64,000 nucleotides of DNA, taken from assembly GCF_017876155.1 (NCBI RefSeq), contig NZ_JAGINP010000021.1:109907-173906 (forward strand). Reading direction: 5' to 3'. A program made the translations under genes and the position numbers. The notes below the pieces were generated by a model. That model was not told the DNA's origin. It saw only the letters and a list, made by a program, of their open reading frames with translations, and ran no database searches. Shown in pieces: positions 40,348 through 47,335 of this stretch. The first letter of the stretch is position 1; each line of letters opens with the position of its first letter. The DNA comes from Azospirillum rugosum. Its GTDB lineage: Bacteria > Pseudomonadota > Alphaproteobacteria > Azospirillales > Azospirillaceae.

Positions 40348-40782
40348 CTAATCCCGCGCAAGTACATGCAGGCGGCGCGCCTTCTGGTGGGCGGCGATGC
40401 CGCGCTTCAGCGCCTCGAACAGCTCCGTCGGCAGGAAGCCCCAGGCGAAGACGTCCGGCTTGGACCGCGAGACGGGCCGGAGGTCAAAGCCCGGCCACAC
40501 GAACTTGTTCAATTCGTCGGTGACGATCCAGGATCGTTCCGCATCCAGGCCGAGGCGTTGCTTCACTTTGGCGGGCAGTTCGATCGCGTTGGCGGGATCG
40601 TCCGGCGGCGTGTGCGTGATGGGCGCGACATAGACCAGACGGTCGCCGTCCGCATCCGCCACGGCCAGCACGATGGCACAGGGGCGGTCCTTCCGCCCCT
40701 CGCCAACTCCCGCCCGTCGCTCCCGCTTCCACAGGTAGGCGTAGCTGATTACGAGGCCGGGTGCGGGAGTGGGCAGCGGCAT
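40348..40782 (-). CDS. PemK/MazF-like toxin
   Basis: A 144-residue protein with a basic core RRAGVGEGRKDRPCAIVLAV, VAPITHTPPDDPANAIELP, SWIVTDELNKFVWPG and a C-terminal helix. This matches the growth-inhibitor PemK group common in alphaproteobacteria, presumed mRNA endoribonucleases. It follows the antitoxin gene with three bases between, and shares its operator. ATG at 40782. Confidence 0.8.
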   Translation of the reverse strand: MPLPTPAPGLVISYAYLWKRERRAGVGEGRKDRPCAIVLAVADADGDRLVYVAPITHTPPDDPANAIELPAKVKQRLGLDAERSWIVTDELNKFVWPGFDLRPVSRSKPDVFAWGFLPTELFEALKRGIAAHQKARRLHVLARD

Positions 40783-40785
40783 CGA

Positions 40786-41037
40786 TCACTCATCGATGCT
40801 GTAGCGATGCTCTTCGGGTATCTCGGCGGCCTCGATCAGGGCGGCCTCCTCGTCCGTCAAGTCGGCCGACGCGATGGCCTGCCGTTGCGCCTGCTTCATC
40901 GCGTGGTAGGTCTCGGCCGAGACGATGAAGACCGTCTCGCGGCCATAGCGCGTGACGCGCACCGGCTCGACCAGAGCCCGGTCGTGGAAGGCGCCGAAGT
41001 TCTTCTGCACCTCGGACGCCGCAGCGGTGATGGACAT
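40786..41037 (-). CDS. Phd/YefM-family antitoxin
   Basis: An 83-residue protein. The N-terminal SITAAASEVQKNFGAFHDRA and PVRVTRYGRETVFIVSAETY are the usual Phd/YefM DNA-binding fold, and the acidic C-terminus (LTDEEAALIEAAEIPEEHRY) would wrap the toxin. The ATG at 41037 follows GAGGTGCGGC; an ATG at 41049 overlapping the operator is an alternative. The perfect palindrome directly upstream is the likely autoregulatory site. Confidence 0.87.
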   Translation of the reverse strand: MSITAAASEVQKNFGAFHDRALVEPVRVTRYGRETVFIVSAETYHAMKQAQRQAIASADLTDEEAALIEAAEIPEEHRYSIDE

Positions 41038-41047
41038 GCCGCACCTC

Positions 41048-41079
41048 ATGTTCCGTATCTTCCGTAAGATACGGAACAT
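41048..41079. promoter_or_regulatory. Perfect palindromic operator of the Phd/PemK module
   Basis: Two 14-bp arms ATGTTCCGTATCTT and AAGATACGGAACAT are exactly complementary around CCGT. It starts 10 bases upstream of the antitoxin ATG. The TTCCGTATCTTCCGTAAGATACGGAA part also contains repeated (T)TCCGTA words, as expected for a dimeric antitoxin binding cooperatively. Confidence 0.85.
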
Positions 41080-41097
41080 AATGGCGGGAAGCAACCA

Positions 41098-42183
41098 TCA
41101 GGCCGCCGCGTAATCCCGCAGCCGCACCGGCATGCGCCGGGCGCCCCAATGGCCGGGCGCGGCCTCGAACACGCCCGGAAGCTGCGTCCCGCAGTTCGTG
41201 CAGGCCCCCTTCTCATCCAGCCCCCAGGCGCTGAGCGTGTAGCCGCTGCGGCCGACCACCACCTCGCCGCAGCCGGAGCAGCGGGTGCTGGAATGGTCCA
41301 GATCCGCGACGTTGCCGACATAGACGTGGTGCAGGCCGTTCGCCTTCGCGATGGTCCAGGCGCGGAGCAGCGTGGCGTGCGGGGTCCAGCCCTTGTCGCG
41401 CATCTTGTGGTCGGGGTGGAAGGCCGTGAAGTGGATCGGCACGTCGGGGCCGAGGTTCTCGCGGATCCAGCCGGTCATGGCGTGCAGTTCGGCGTCGCTG
41501 TCGTTCTCGCCGGGGATCAGCAGGGTGGTGATCTCGAACCAGACCTTGGTCTCGTGCTTCAGGTACTTCAGCGTGTCGAGCACCGGGGCGAGGTGGCTGC
41601 CGGTGACCTTGTGGTAGAACTCCTCCGTGAAGGCCTTCAGGTCCACGTTGGCGGCGTCCATGTGGCGGTAGAACTCGGCGCGCGGCTCCGCGCAGATGTA
41701 GCCGGCGGTGACAGCCACGTTCTTCACCCCCTGCTCGCGGCAGGCCTGGGCCACGTCCACCGCGTATTCCAGGAAGATGACCGGGTCGTTGTAGGTGTAG
41801 GCGACGGAGCGGCAGCCCGTTTCCTTCGCCGCGCGCGCGATGGTCTCGGGCGCTGCGCTGTCGGCCAGCGTGTCGAACTCCCGGGACTTGGAGATGTCCC
41901 AGTTCTGGCAGAACTTGCAGGTCAGGTTGCAGCCCGCCGTGCCGAAGGACAGCACCGGCGTGCCGGGCAGGAAATGGTTCAGCGGCTTCTTCTCGATGGG
42001 ATCGACGCAGAAGCCGGAGGAGCGGCCGTAGGTGGTCAGCACGATCTGGTCGCCCTGGCGCTGGCGCACGAAGCAAAGCGCCTGCTGGCCGTCGGACAGT
42101 TTGCAGTGCCGCGGGCAGAGGTCGCATTGCAGGCGGCCGTCGTCCAGCCGATGCCAATAACGGGCGGGGACGATGTTGGACAT
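41098..42183 (-). CDS. amrS: AmmeMemoRadiSam system radical SAM enzyme
   Basis: A 361-residue radical SAM protein. The N-terminal Cys motif CDLCPRHCKLSDG is typical of AmrS, CNLTCKFCQNWDISK (about 85-99) is the SAM cluster motif, and the C-terminus carries a zinc-ribbon-like pair (CSGCGEVVVGRSGY, CTNCGTQLPG). The system name comes from its co-occurrence with AMMECR1 and MEMO proteins; its chemistry is not established. The ATG at 42183 diverges from the amrB-amrA fusion gene across about 180 bp, the conserved partnership, so both are probably expressed together. Confidence 0.93.
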   Translation of the reverse strand: MSNIVPARYWHRLDDGRLQCDLCPRHCKLSDGQQALCFVRQRQGDQIVLTTYGRSSGFCVDPIEKKPLNHFLPGTPVLSFGTAGCNLTCKFCQNWDISKSREFDTLADSAAPETIARAAKETGCRSVAYTYNDPVIFLEYAVDVAQACREQGVKNVAVTAGYICAEPRAEFYRHMDAANVDLKAFTEEFYHKVTGSHLAPVLDTLKYLKHETKVWFEITTLLIPGENDSDAELHAMTGWIRENLGPDVPIHFTAFHPDHKMRDKGWTPHATLLRAWTIAKANGLHHVYVGNVADLDHSSTRCSGCGEVVVGRSGYTLSAWGLDEKGACTNCGTQLPGVFEAAPGHWGARRMPVRLRDYAAA

Positions 42184-42362
42184 GCGCTGTTCTCAACAGT
42201 ATGGGCGGGCGGGCCGGCAAAGAAACGCCGGGGCCCGCTTGTCAAAGTTTGGCCCGCTTGCAAAGGTTCGGACCGTGTTCCTACATGTGGGGTACGTCGC
42301 CCGGCCCGGCAAAGCCTTTCCCGGGCCCTTATCCTTTCGATAATCTGTGAGGCTGGGATCAC
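42184..42362. promoter_or_regulatory. Divergent promoter region of the AmmeMemoRadiSam genes
   Basis: A 179-bp spacer between two divergently read genes of one system. A direct repeat TTTGGCCCGCTTGCAAAGGTT-like pair occurs (GGCCCGCTTGTCAAAGTT and GGCCCGCTTGCAAAGGTT, about 42232-42267). It may be a regulator site; no promoter elements were clear. Confidence 0.5.
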
Positions 42363-43718
42363 ATGAACCTGCGCGCTCCGGCCGTGGCGGGGGCCTTCTA
42401 TCCCGCCAACCCCGCCGCCCTCGACCGCATGGTCGCGGGATTCCTGGAGGACGCCCATACGGAGCGGTTGCCGGCCAAGGCGATCATCGCCCCGCACGCC
42501 GGCTATGTCTATTCCGGCCCGATCGCCGGCACCGCCTACGCCGGCGTGGCGCATCTGGGCGGGCGCATCACCCGCGTCCTGCTGCTGGGGCCGGCGCACC
42601 GCTACGGCTTCCGCGGCATCGCCTATCCGTCGGCCGACGCGCTGGAGACGCCGCTCGGCGCCGTGCCGGTGGACAATGACGCCATCGCAGCGATCCGCGA
42701 CCTGCCCGACGTGCAGCGGATCGACCGCGCCTTCGACGGGGAGCATTCGCTGGAGGTGCACCTGCCCTTCATCCAGCGCCTGTTCCCGGAGGCCTCCGTC
42801 GTGCCGCTGGTGGTCGGCCACGTCGACCCGGCGCGGGTGGATGCGGTGCTGCAGCGGCTGTGGGGCGGGCCGGAGACTCTGATCGTCGTCAGCTCCGACC
42901 TCAGCCACTTCCACGACCACGCCACCGCGCACCGGCTGGACCTGGAGACCTCGCAGGCCATCGAGGCGGCGGACATCGAACGGCTGTCGGGCGACCGCGC
43001 CTGCGGCTACCTGCCGGTGGCGGGGCTGCTGATGCGCGCCCGCGCGCTGGACCTGCGCGTCACCACGCGCGACCTGCGCAACTCCGGCGACACGGCCGGC
43101 GACCGCGACCGGGTGGTCGGCTACGGCGCCTACAGCGTGGAGCCGGCGACTGCGGCCCACCTGTCCGACGCCCATCGGGAGCTTCTGCTGGAGGCGGCGC
43201 GGCGCGCGCTGGCCCACGCGGTGAAGACCGGCCGCGCCCCCCAGGTGCGGGCGGAGGACTTCCCCATGCCGCTGCGCGCCATCCGCCGCACCTTCGTCAC
43301 ACTGACCATCGACGGGGAGCTGCGCGGCTGCATCGGCACGACCCAGGCGAGCCGCCCGCTGGTCGAGGACGTCGTGGAGAACGCGGTGCGGTCGGCGATG
43401 CAGGACCCGCGCTTCGGCCCGCTGACCGCGGCGGAGCTGCCGCGGGTGGACATCGCCGTGTCGATCCTCAGCCACGACCGCCCCCTGCCCTTCCGCGACG
43501 AGGAGGACCTCATCGCCAAGCTGCGACCGGGAATCGACGGGCTGATCCTGCGCGCCGGGCGCGACGGCGCGCTGTTCCTGCCCAAGGTCTGGGACATGCT
43601 GCCCGACCGGCGCCAGTTCGTCGCCCAACTGAAGCGCAAGGCCGGCTGGGCTCCCGACCGCCCGGTGCCGGGGCTGGAGGCGACGGTCTTCGGCGCGGAG
43701 ACCTTCGGGAAGGAGTGA
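42363..43718 (+). CDS. AmmeMemoRadiSam system protein B-A fusion (MEMO + AMMECR1)
   Basis: A 451-residue fusion. Residues about 1-260 are a MEMO-like domain related to extradiol dioxygenases, with candidate metal ligands in IIAPHAGYVYSG, EHSLEVHLPF and SSDLSHFHDH. Residues about 275-450 are an AMMECR1 domain, diagnosed by LRGCIGTTQASRPLVED and EDLIAKLRPGIDGLIL. In many genomes these are separate genes. The function is unknown. Start is the ATG at 42363 (MNLRAPAVAGAFYPAN). The divergent amrS completes the three-part set. Confidence 0.93.
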   Translation: MNLRAPAVAGAFYPANPAALDRMVAGFLEDAHTERLPAKAIIAPHAGYVYSGPIAGTAYAGVAHLGGRITRVLLLGPAHRYGFRGIAYPSADALETPLGAVPVDNDAIAAIRDLPDVQRIDRAFDGEHSLEVHLPFIQRLFPEASVVPLVVGHVDPARVDAVLQRLWGGPETLIVVSSDLSHFHDHATAHRLDLETSQAIEAADIERLSGDRACGYLPVAGLLMRARALDLRVTTRDLRNSGDTAGDRDRVVGYGAYSVEPATAAHLSDAHRELLLEAARRALAHAVKTGRAPQVRAEDFPMPLRAIRRTFVTLTIDGELRGCIGTTQASRPLVEDVVENAVRSAMQDPRFGPLTAAELPRVDIAVSILSHDRPLPFRDEEDLIAKLRPGIDGLILRAGRDGALFLPKVWDMLPDRRQFVAQLKRKAGWAPDRPVPGLEATVFGAETFGKE

Positions 43719-43773
43719 CGCCGTTGCCGGAGGAGGCGTGGAAACGGCGCCCCCTCCGTGCTACCTTAAGGCC

Positions 43774-43962
43774 ATGGCCAAGCCGCAACCCCGCCCCGTC
43801 TACGACCCGCCCCTCTCCCCCGAGGACGAGGCGAAGCTCGCCGCGCTTAGGGCGGACATCGACGAGGGGATCGGCGAACTGAACGCCGGTAAGGGATTGG
43901 ATGGGCGCACCGTGATGGCCGAACTTCGCGCCCGCTTCGGTTTGGGTGAGAATGGGGTCTGA
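43774..43962 (+). CDS. ParD-like antitoxin
   Basis: A 62-residue hydrophilic protein; SPEDEAKLAALRADIDEGIG and GLDGRTVMAELRARFG resemble the C-terminal half of ParD-type antitoxins. The N-terminal ribbon-helix-helix is short or degenerate. Its stop overlaps the ATG of the toxin gene by one base (TGATG). Confidence 0.72.
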   Translation: MAKPQPRPVYDPPLSPEDEAKLAALRADIDEGIGELNAGKGLDGRTVMAELRARFGLGENGV

Positions 43963-44273
43963 TGGCCCGGATCATCATCGCACCGCGTGCGCGCACCGAT
44001 CTCATCGACATCGGAAGCTACATTGGCGCGGCAAACCCAGCGGCGGCCGATCGTCTGATCCAGCGCTTTGGCGATACGTTCGAACGGCTGTCCGAACGCC
44101 CCTTGTCCGGCCGTCCGCGCGCCGAAATCCGGCCCAATCTCCGAAGCGTCCCCATCGACCGGTATGTGATCTTCTACCGGCCGACGGAAGACGGCGTCGA
44201 AATCGTGCGTGTCCTTCACTCCGCCCGTGACGTCGCCCCCCTGTTCGAGGGGGCGCGACGCTTGGAGGAATAA
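43962..44273 (+). CDS. ParE/RelE-type toxin
   Basis: A 103-residue protein with the ParE fold pattern: IIIAPRARTDLIDIGSYIG (about 4-22), ADRLIQRFGDTFERLSERPL, RPNLRSVPIDRYVIFYRPTE and IVRVLHSARDVAPLF. ParE toxins poison DNA gyrase; RelE relatives cut mRNA. The C-terminal LHSARD is typical of ParE. It converges with spoVR, one base apart, and is translationally coupled with the antitoxin gene. Confidence 0.9.
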   Translation: MARIIIAPRARTDLIDIGSYIGAANPAAADRLIQRFGDTFERLSERPLSGRPRAEIRPNLRSVPIDRYVIFYRPTEDGVEIVRVLHSARDVAPLFEGARRLEE

Positions 44274-44274
44274 C

Positions 44275-45831
44275 TCACGCCCCCACGCCGCTCGGTGCAG
44301 TGACGGCGTGTTCCTTCAGGATCGCTTCGGACACGGCCGAGACCTCGATGAGCTGCACCTCGTAGCCCCAGAGGTTGGCGATGTGGCGCAGCACGGCCTT
44401 GGCGTCGCTCTCGTCCAGCAGAACGCCGTTGGTGACGCGGTGGTGCAGGATCAGCTTGCGGTCGCCGGCGAGGTCCACGTCGACGATCTGGATGTCCGGC
44501 TCCAGGAAGGCCAGGTCGTACTGGCGCGCCAGCATCTTGCGGATCTGGCGGTAGCCGCGCTCGTTGTGGATGTTCTCCACGAGCAGGTACGGATCCTCCG
44601 CGTCGTCGCGCACGCTGAACATCTTGAACTTCCGGATCAGGTGCGGGCTGAGGTACTGGAGCACGAAGCTCTCGTCGCGGAAGTTCGCCCAGGCGTCGCG
44701 GAGCGCGCCCATGCCGTCGCCGCGGCCGGCGAGGTCGGGGAACCAGTAGCGGTCCTCGTCGGTCGGGTTCTCGGCGATGCGCTGGATGTCCTGCATCATC
44801 GCGAAGCCCAGCGCATACGGGTTGATGCCCGAGAAGCGCTGGTCGTCGAACTCCGGCTGGAAGACGACCGAGGTGTGGGAGTGCAGGAACTCCAACATCG
44901 CGCCTTCGCTGATCGACCCCTTGTCATGAAGCGTGTTCATGATGGTGTAGTGGGTGTAGGTCGCACACCCCTCGTTCATCAGCTTGGTCTGCTTCTGCGG
45001 ATAGAAATATTGCGCGATGTGGCGGACGATGCGCAGGATCTCGCGCTGCCAATGCTCCAGCCGCGGGGCCTTCTTCTCCAGGAAGTAGAGCAGGTTCTCC
45101 TCCGGCAGGCCGAGCAGCTTCTTGCGCTCCGACACCGTCTTGGAGGGGCGGGCGCCGCCGGCCATGGGCTTCGGCACGGTGCGCCACAGGTCGTTGAAGG
45201 TCTGCTCCTGGTACTCCTGCCGCTCCCGCTCGCGCTTCTGCTCCAGCCGCAGGTCGAGGCTGCGCTTCTTCGGATACTTGTGCACGCCCTGGTTCATCAG
45301 CGCGTGGGCGGCGTCCAGCACCCGCTCCACCGCGTGGTGCCCATAGCGCTCCTCGCACTGGGTGATGTAGGCCTTGGCGAACTCCAGATAGTCGAGGATC
45401 CCCTCGGCGTCCGTCCACTGCTGGAACAGCTGGTTGTTCTTGAAGAAATGGTTGTGGCCGAAGGCCGCGTGGGCAATGACCAGCGTCTGCATCGTCATGG
45501 TGTTTTCTTCCATGATGTAGCTGATGCAGGGGCTGGAGTTGATGACGATCTCGTAGGCGAGGCCGCGGTAGCCCTTGCGGTAGAGCATCTCGTCGCGGGC
45601 GAAATGCTTGCCGAAGGACCAGTGCTTGTACATCAGCGGCATGCCGATCGAGGAATAGGCGTCGAGCATCTGCTCGGCCGTGATGACCTCGATCTGGTTC
45701 GGATAGACGTTGAGGCCCATCTCGTCCAGCGCGACATGCTCAATGGCGTCGTAGACGCGCTTGATCTTGTCGTAGTCCCAGTCCGCCCCGTCATAGAGCA
45801 GACCCTCGGGCTTGGTGATCACAGCGGCCAT
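44275..45831 (-). CDS. SpoVR/YcgB family protein
   Basis: A 518-residue protein of the SpoVR family with its normal length. Recognisable text includes DEMGLNVYPNQIEVITAEQM, MPLMYKHWSFGKHF, VINSSPCISYIMEENTMTMQ and MNEGCATYTHYTIMN. SpoVR is named for Bacillus cortex formation, but in proteobacteria it goes with a PrkA-type kinase and a YeaH protein, as here. The ATG at 45831 is used. It is last in the operon prkA-yeaH-spoVR; a palindromic repeat lies in the 159-bp gap after yeaH, probably altering expression. Biochemical activity is unknown. Confidence 0.94.
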   Translation of the reverse strand: MAAVITKPEGLLYDGADWDYDKIKRVYDAIEHVALDEMGLNVYPNQIEVITAEQMLDAYSSIGMPLMYKHWSFGKHFARDEMLYRKGYRGLAYEIVINSSPCISYIMEENTMTMQTLVIAHAAFGHNHFFKNNQLFQQWTDAEGILDYLEFAKAYITQCEERYGHHAVERVLDAAHALMNQGVHKYPKKRSLDLRLEQKRERERQEYQEQTFNDLWRTVPKPMAGGARPSKTVSERKKLLGLPEENLLYFLEKKAPRLEHWQREILRIVRHIAQYFYPQKQTKLMNEGCATYTHYTIMNTLHDKGSISEGAMLEFLHSHTSVVFQPEFDDQRFSGINPYALGFAMMQDIQRIAENPTDEDRYWFPDLAGRGDGMGALRDAWANFRDESFVLQYLSPHLIRKFKMFSVRDDAEDPYLLVENIHNERGYRQIRKMLARQYDLAFLEPDIQIVDVDLAGDRKLILHHRVTNGVLLDESDAKAVLRHIANLWGYEVQLIEVSAVSEAILKEHAVTAPSGVGA

Positions 45832-45905
45832 TGTCAGCCTCCCACGCCTTCTGCGCGCCTCTGGTCCGCGCGCGGGCGGTTTGGTTGGAAACTCGAAAAA
45901 GATGT

Positions 45906-45977
45906 CACCACAGAGACACGGAGACACAGAGAACAGATTGGATCGTTCATCCTCTGTGTCTCCGTGTCTCTGTGGTG
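45906..45977. repeat. Palindromic repeat, CACCACAGAGACACGGAGACACAGAG family
   Basis: Left arm 45906-45931 and right arm 45952-45977 form a long near-perfect hairpin with a 20-bp loop region. Same family as 4666-4722. It sits in the prkA operon between yeaH and spoVR. Confidence 0.9.
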
Positions 45978-45990
45978 AAATTTCATCCGG

Positions 45991-47283
45991 CTAAGCCCCG
46001 GCCTTCTCGCGGGCGAACAGGTCGCGGAAGACGGGGAAGATCTCCCGGCGGGAGCGGACGCGGCGCATGGCAAGGGGAAGGTCTGGCCCCTGGACCATCT
46101 TGTAGGTGCGCCACAGTTCCGTCTCGCGCCCCAGCGCCGACAGGCCCATGTTGTGCTCCGCCGCCACCTCGATGTAGGCGAAGTACTGGCAGAGCGGCAG
46201 GATCGCGTCCTTCAACAGGCCGGCGGAGCGGGCGTTGTCCGACGACATGTTGTCGCCGTCCGACGCCTGGGCCGCGTAGATGTTCCACTCGTTTTCCGGG
46301 TACCGCTCCTTGACGATGCGCTGCATCTCCTCCAGCGCCGTCGAGACCACGGTGCCGCCGGTCTCGGTGGAGTAGAAGAACGTGTCCTCGTCCACCTCCT
46401 TGGCCTCGTGGGTGTGGCGGATGAAGACGATGTCCACGGAGCGGTAGCGCCGCTTCAGGAACAGGTAGAGCAGCATGAAGAAGCGCTTGGCGAGGTCCTT
46501 CATGTGCTCCGTCATGGAGCCGGAGACGTCCATCAGGCAGAACATGACCGCCTGCGCGATGGGCTTCGGCACCGTTTCGAAGCGGTTGTAGCGGACGTCG
46601 ATCGGGTCGATGAAGGGAATGCGCTTGGCGCGGAGATAATGCCGCTCCAACTGGCTGCGCATGTCCCGCAGGACCTCCGGGTCCTCGCCGCGGTCCTCCG
46701 CCTCGCGCAGCAGATCCTCAAGCTCGGCCACCTCCGCCGGCTTCGGACGCTTCAGCGCGATGCGCCGGCTGAGGCTGTTGCGCATGGTGCGCACCAGGTT
46801 CAGGTTGGCCGGCGAGCCCGTCACCGAATAGCCCGCCCGCGTCAGCGAGTGGGATTCCGACTGCTTGACCTTCTGCTTCACCAGGTCGGGGAGTTCCAGG
46901 TCTTCCAGGAAGATGTCCAGGAACTCCTCGCGGGACAGGACGAAGCGGAAATCGTCGTCGCCCTCCCCGTCGGGGCTGCCTTCCGACCCGCGTCCGCCGC
47001 CCTGCTCCTCCGGACGGGAGATGGTGTCTCCCTCCACATACTCCTTGTTGCCCGGCACGACGTAGTCGCGCACGCCGCCGGACCCGGAGCGGTGGAAGGA
47101 GGGCTCCCGCACGCCGCCGGTCGAGATGGTGACCTTCTCGCCGTTTTCGATGTCCTGGATGCCACGCTTGCCCGAGGCATCCCGCACCGCCTTTACCACC
47201 TGTTCCTTGGCGCGCCGCAGGAAGCGCTGGCGGTTGGCCAGGCTCTTGCCCTGCGGGTTCAGGCGACGGTCGATGATGTTCAT
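45991..47283 (-). CDS. yeaH: YeaH/YhbH family protein (DUF444, von Willebrand A-like)
   Basis: A 430-residue protein. The N-terminus MNIIDRRLNPQGKSLANRQR and linker ISRPEEQGGGRGSEGSPDGE are family-typical. The C-terminal half is a VWA-like domain with the MIDAS motif FCLMDVSGSMTEHMKDLAKR (DxSxS), TGGTVVSTALEEM and QASDGDNMSSD. It is co-transcribed with the PrkA-type kinase upstream and is its usual partner in the stress-response module known from E. coli as yeaGH. The ATG at 47283 is chosen over a TTG at 47286. Confidence 0.95.
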   Translation of the reverse strand: MNIIDRRLNPQGKSLANRQRFLRRAKEQVVKAVRDASGKRGIQDIENGEKVTISTGGVREPSFHRSGSGGVRDYVVPGNKEYVEGDTISRPEEQGGGRGSEGSPDGEGDDDFRFVLSREEFLDIFLEDLELPDLVKQKVKQSESHSLTRAGYSVTGSPANLNLVRTMRNSLSRRIALKRPKPAEVAELEDLLREAEDRGEDPEVLRDMRSQLERHYLRAKRIPFIDPIDVRYNRFETVPKPIAQAVMFCLMDVSGSMTEHMKDLAKRFFMLLYLFLKRRYRSVDIVFIRHTHEAKEVDEDTFFYSTETGGTVVSTALEEMQRIVKERYPENEWNIYAAQASDGDNMSSDNARSAGLLKDAILPLCQYFAYIEVAAEHNMGLSALGRETELWRTYKMVQGPDLPLAMRRVRSRREIFPVFRDLFAREKAGA

Positions 47284-47335
47284 CAAGGGGGAGCCCCTCC
47301 TACCGATTCACGCTCGTGCCGAGCAGGCCGACCGA

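Noticed and set aside
4666..45977. CRISPR array made of the repeated hairpins
   Set aside because: The repeats are isolated, palindromic, far apart and without regular spacers; no cas gene is present.
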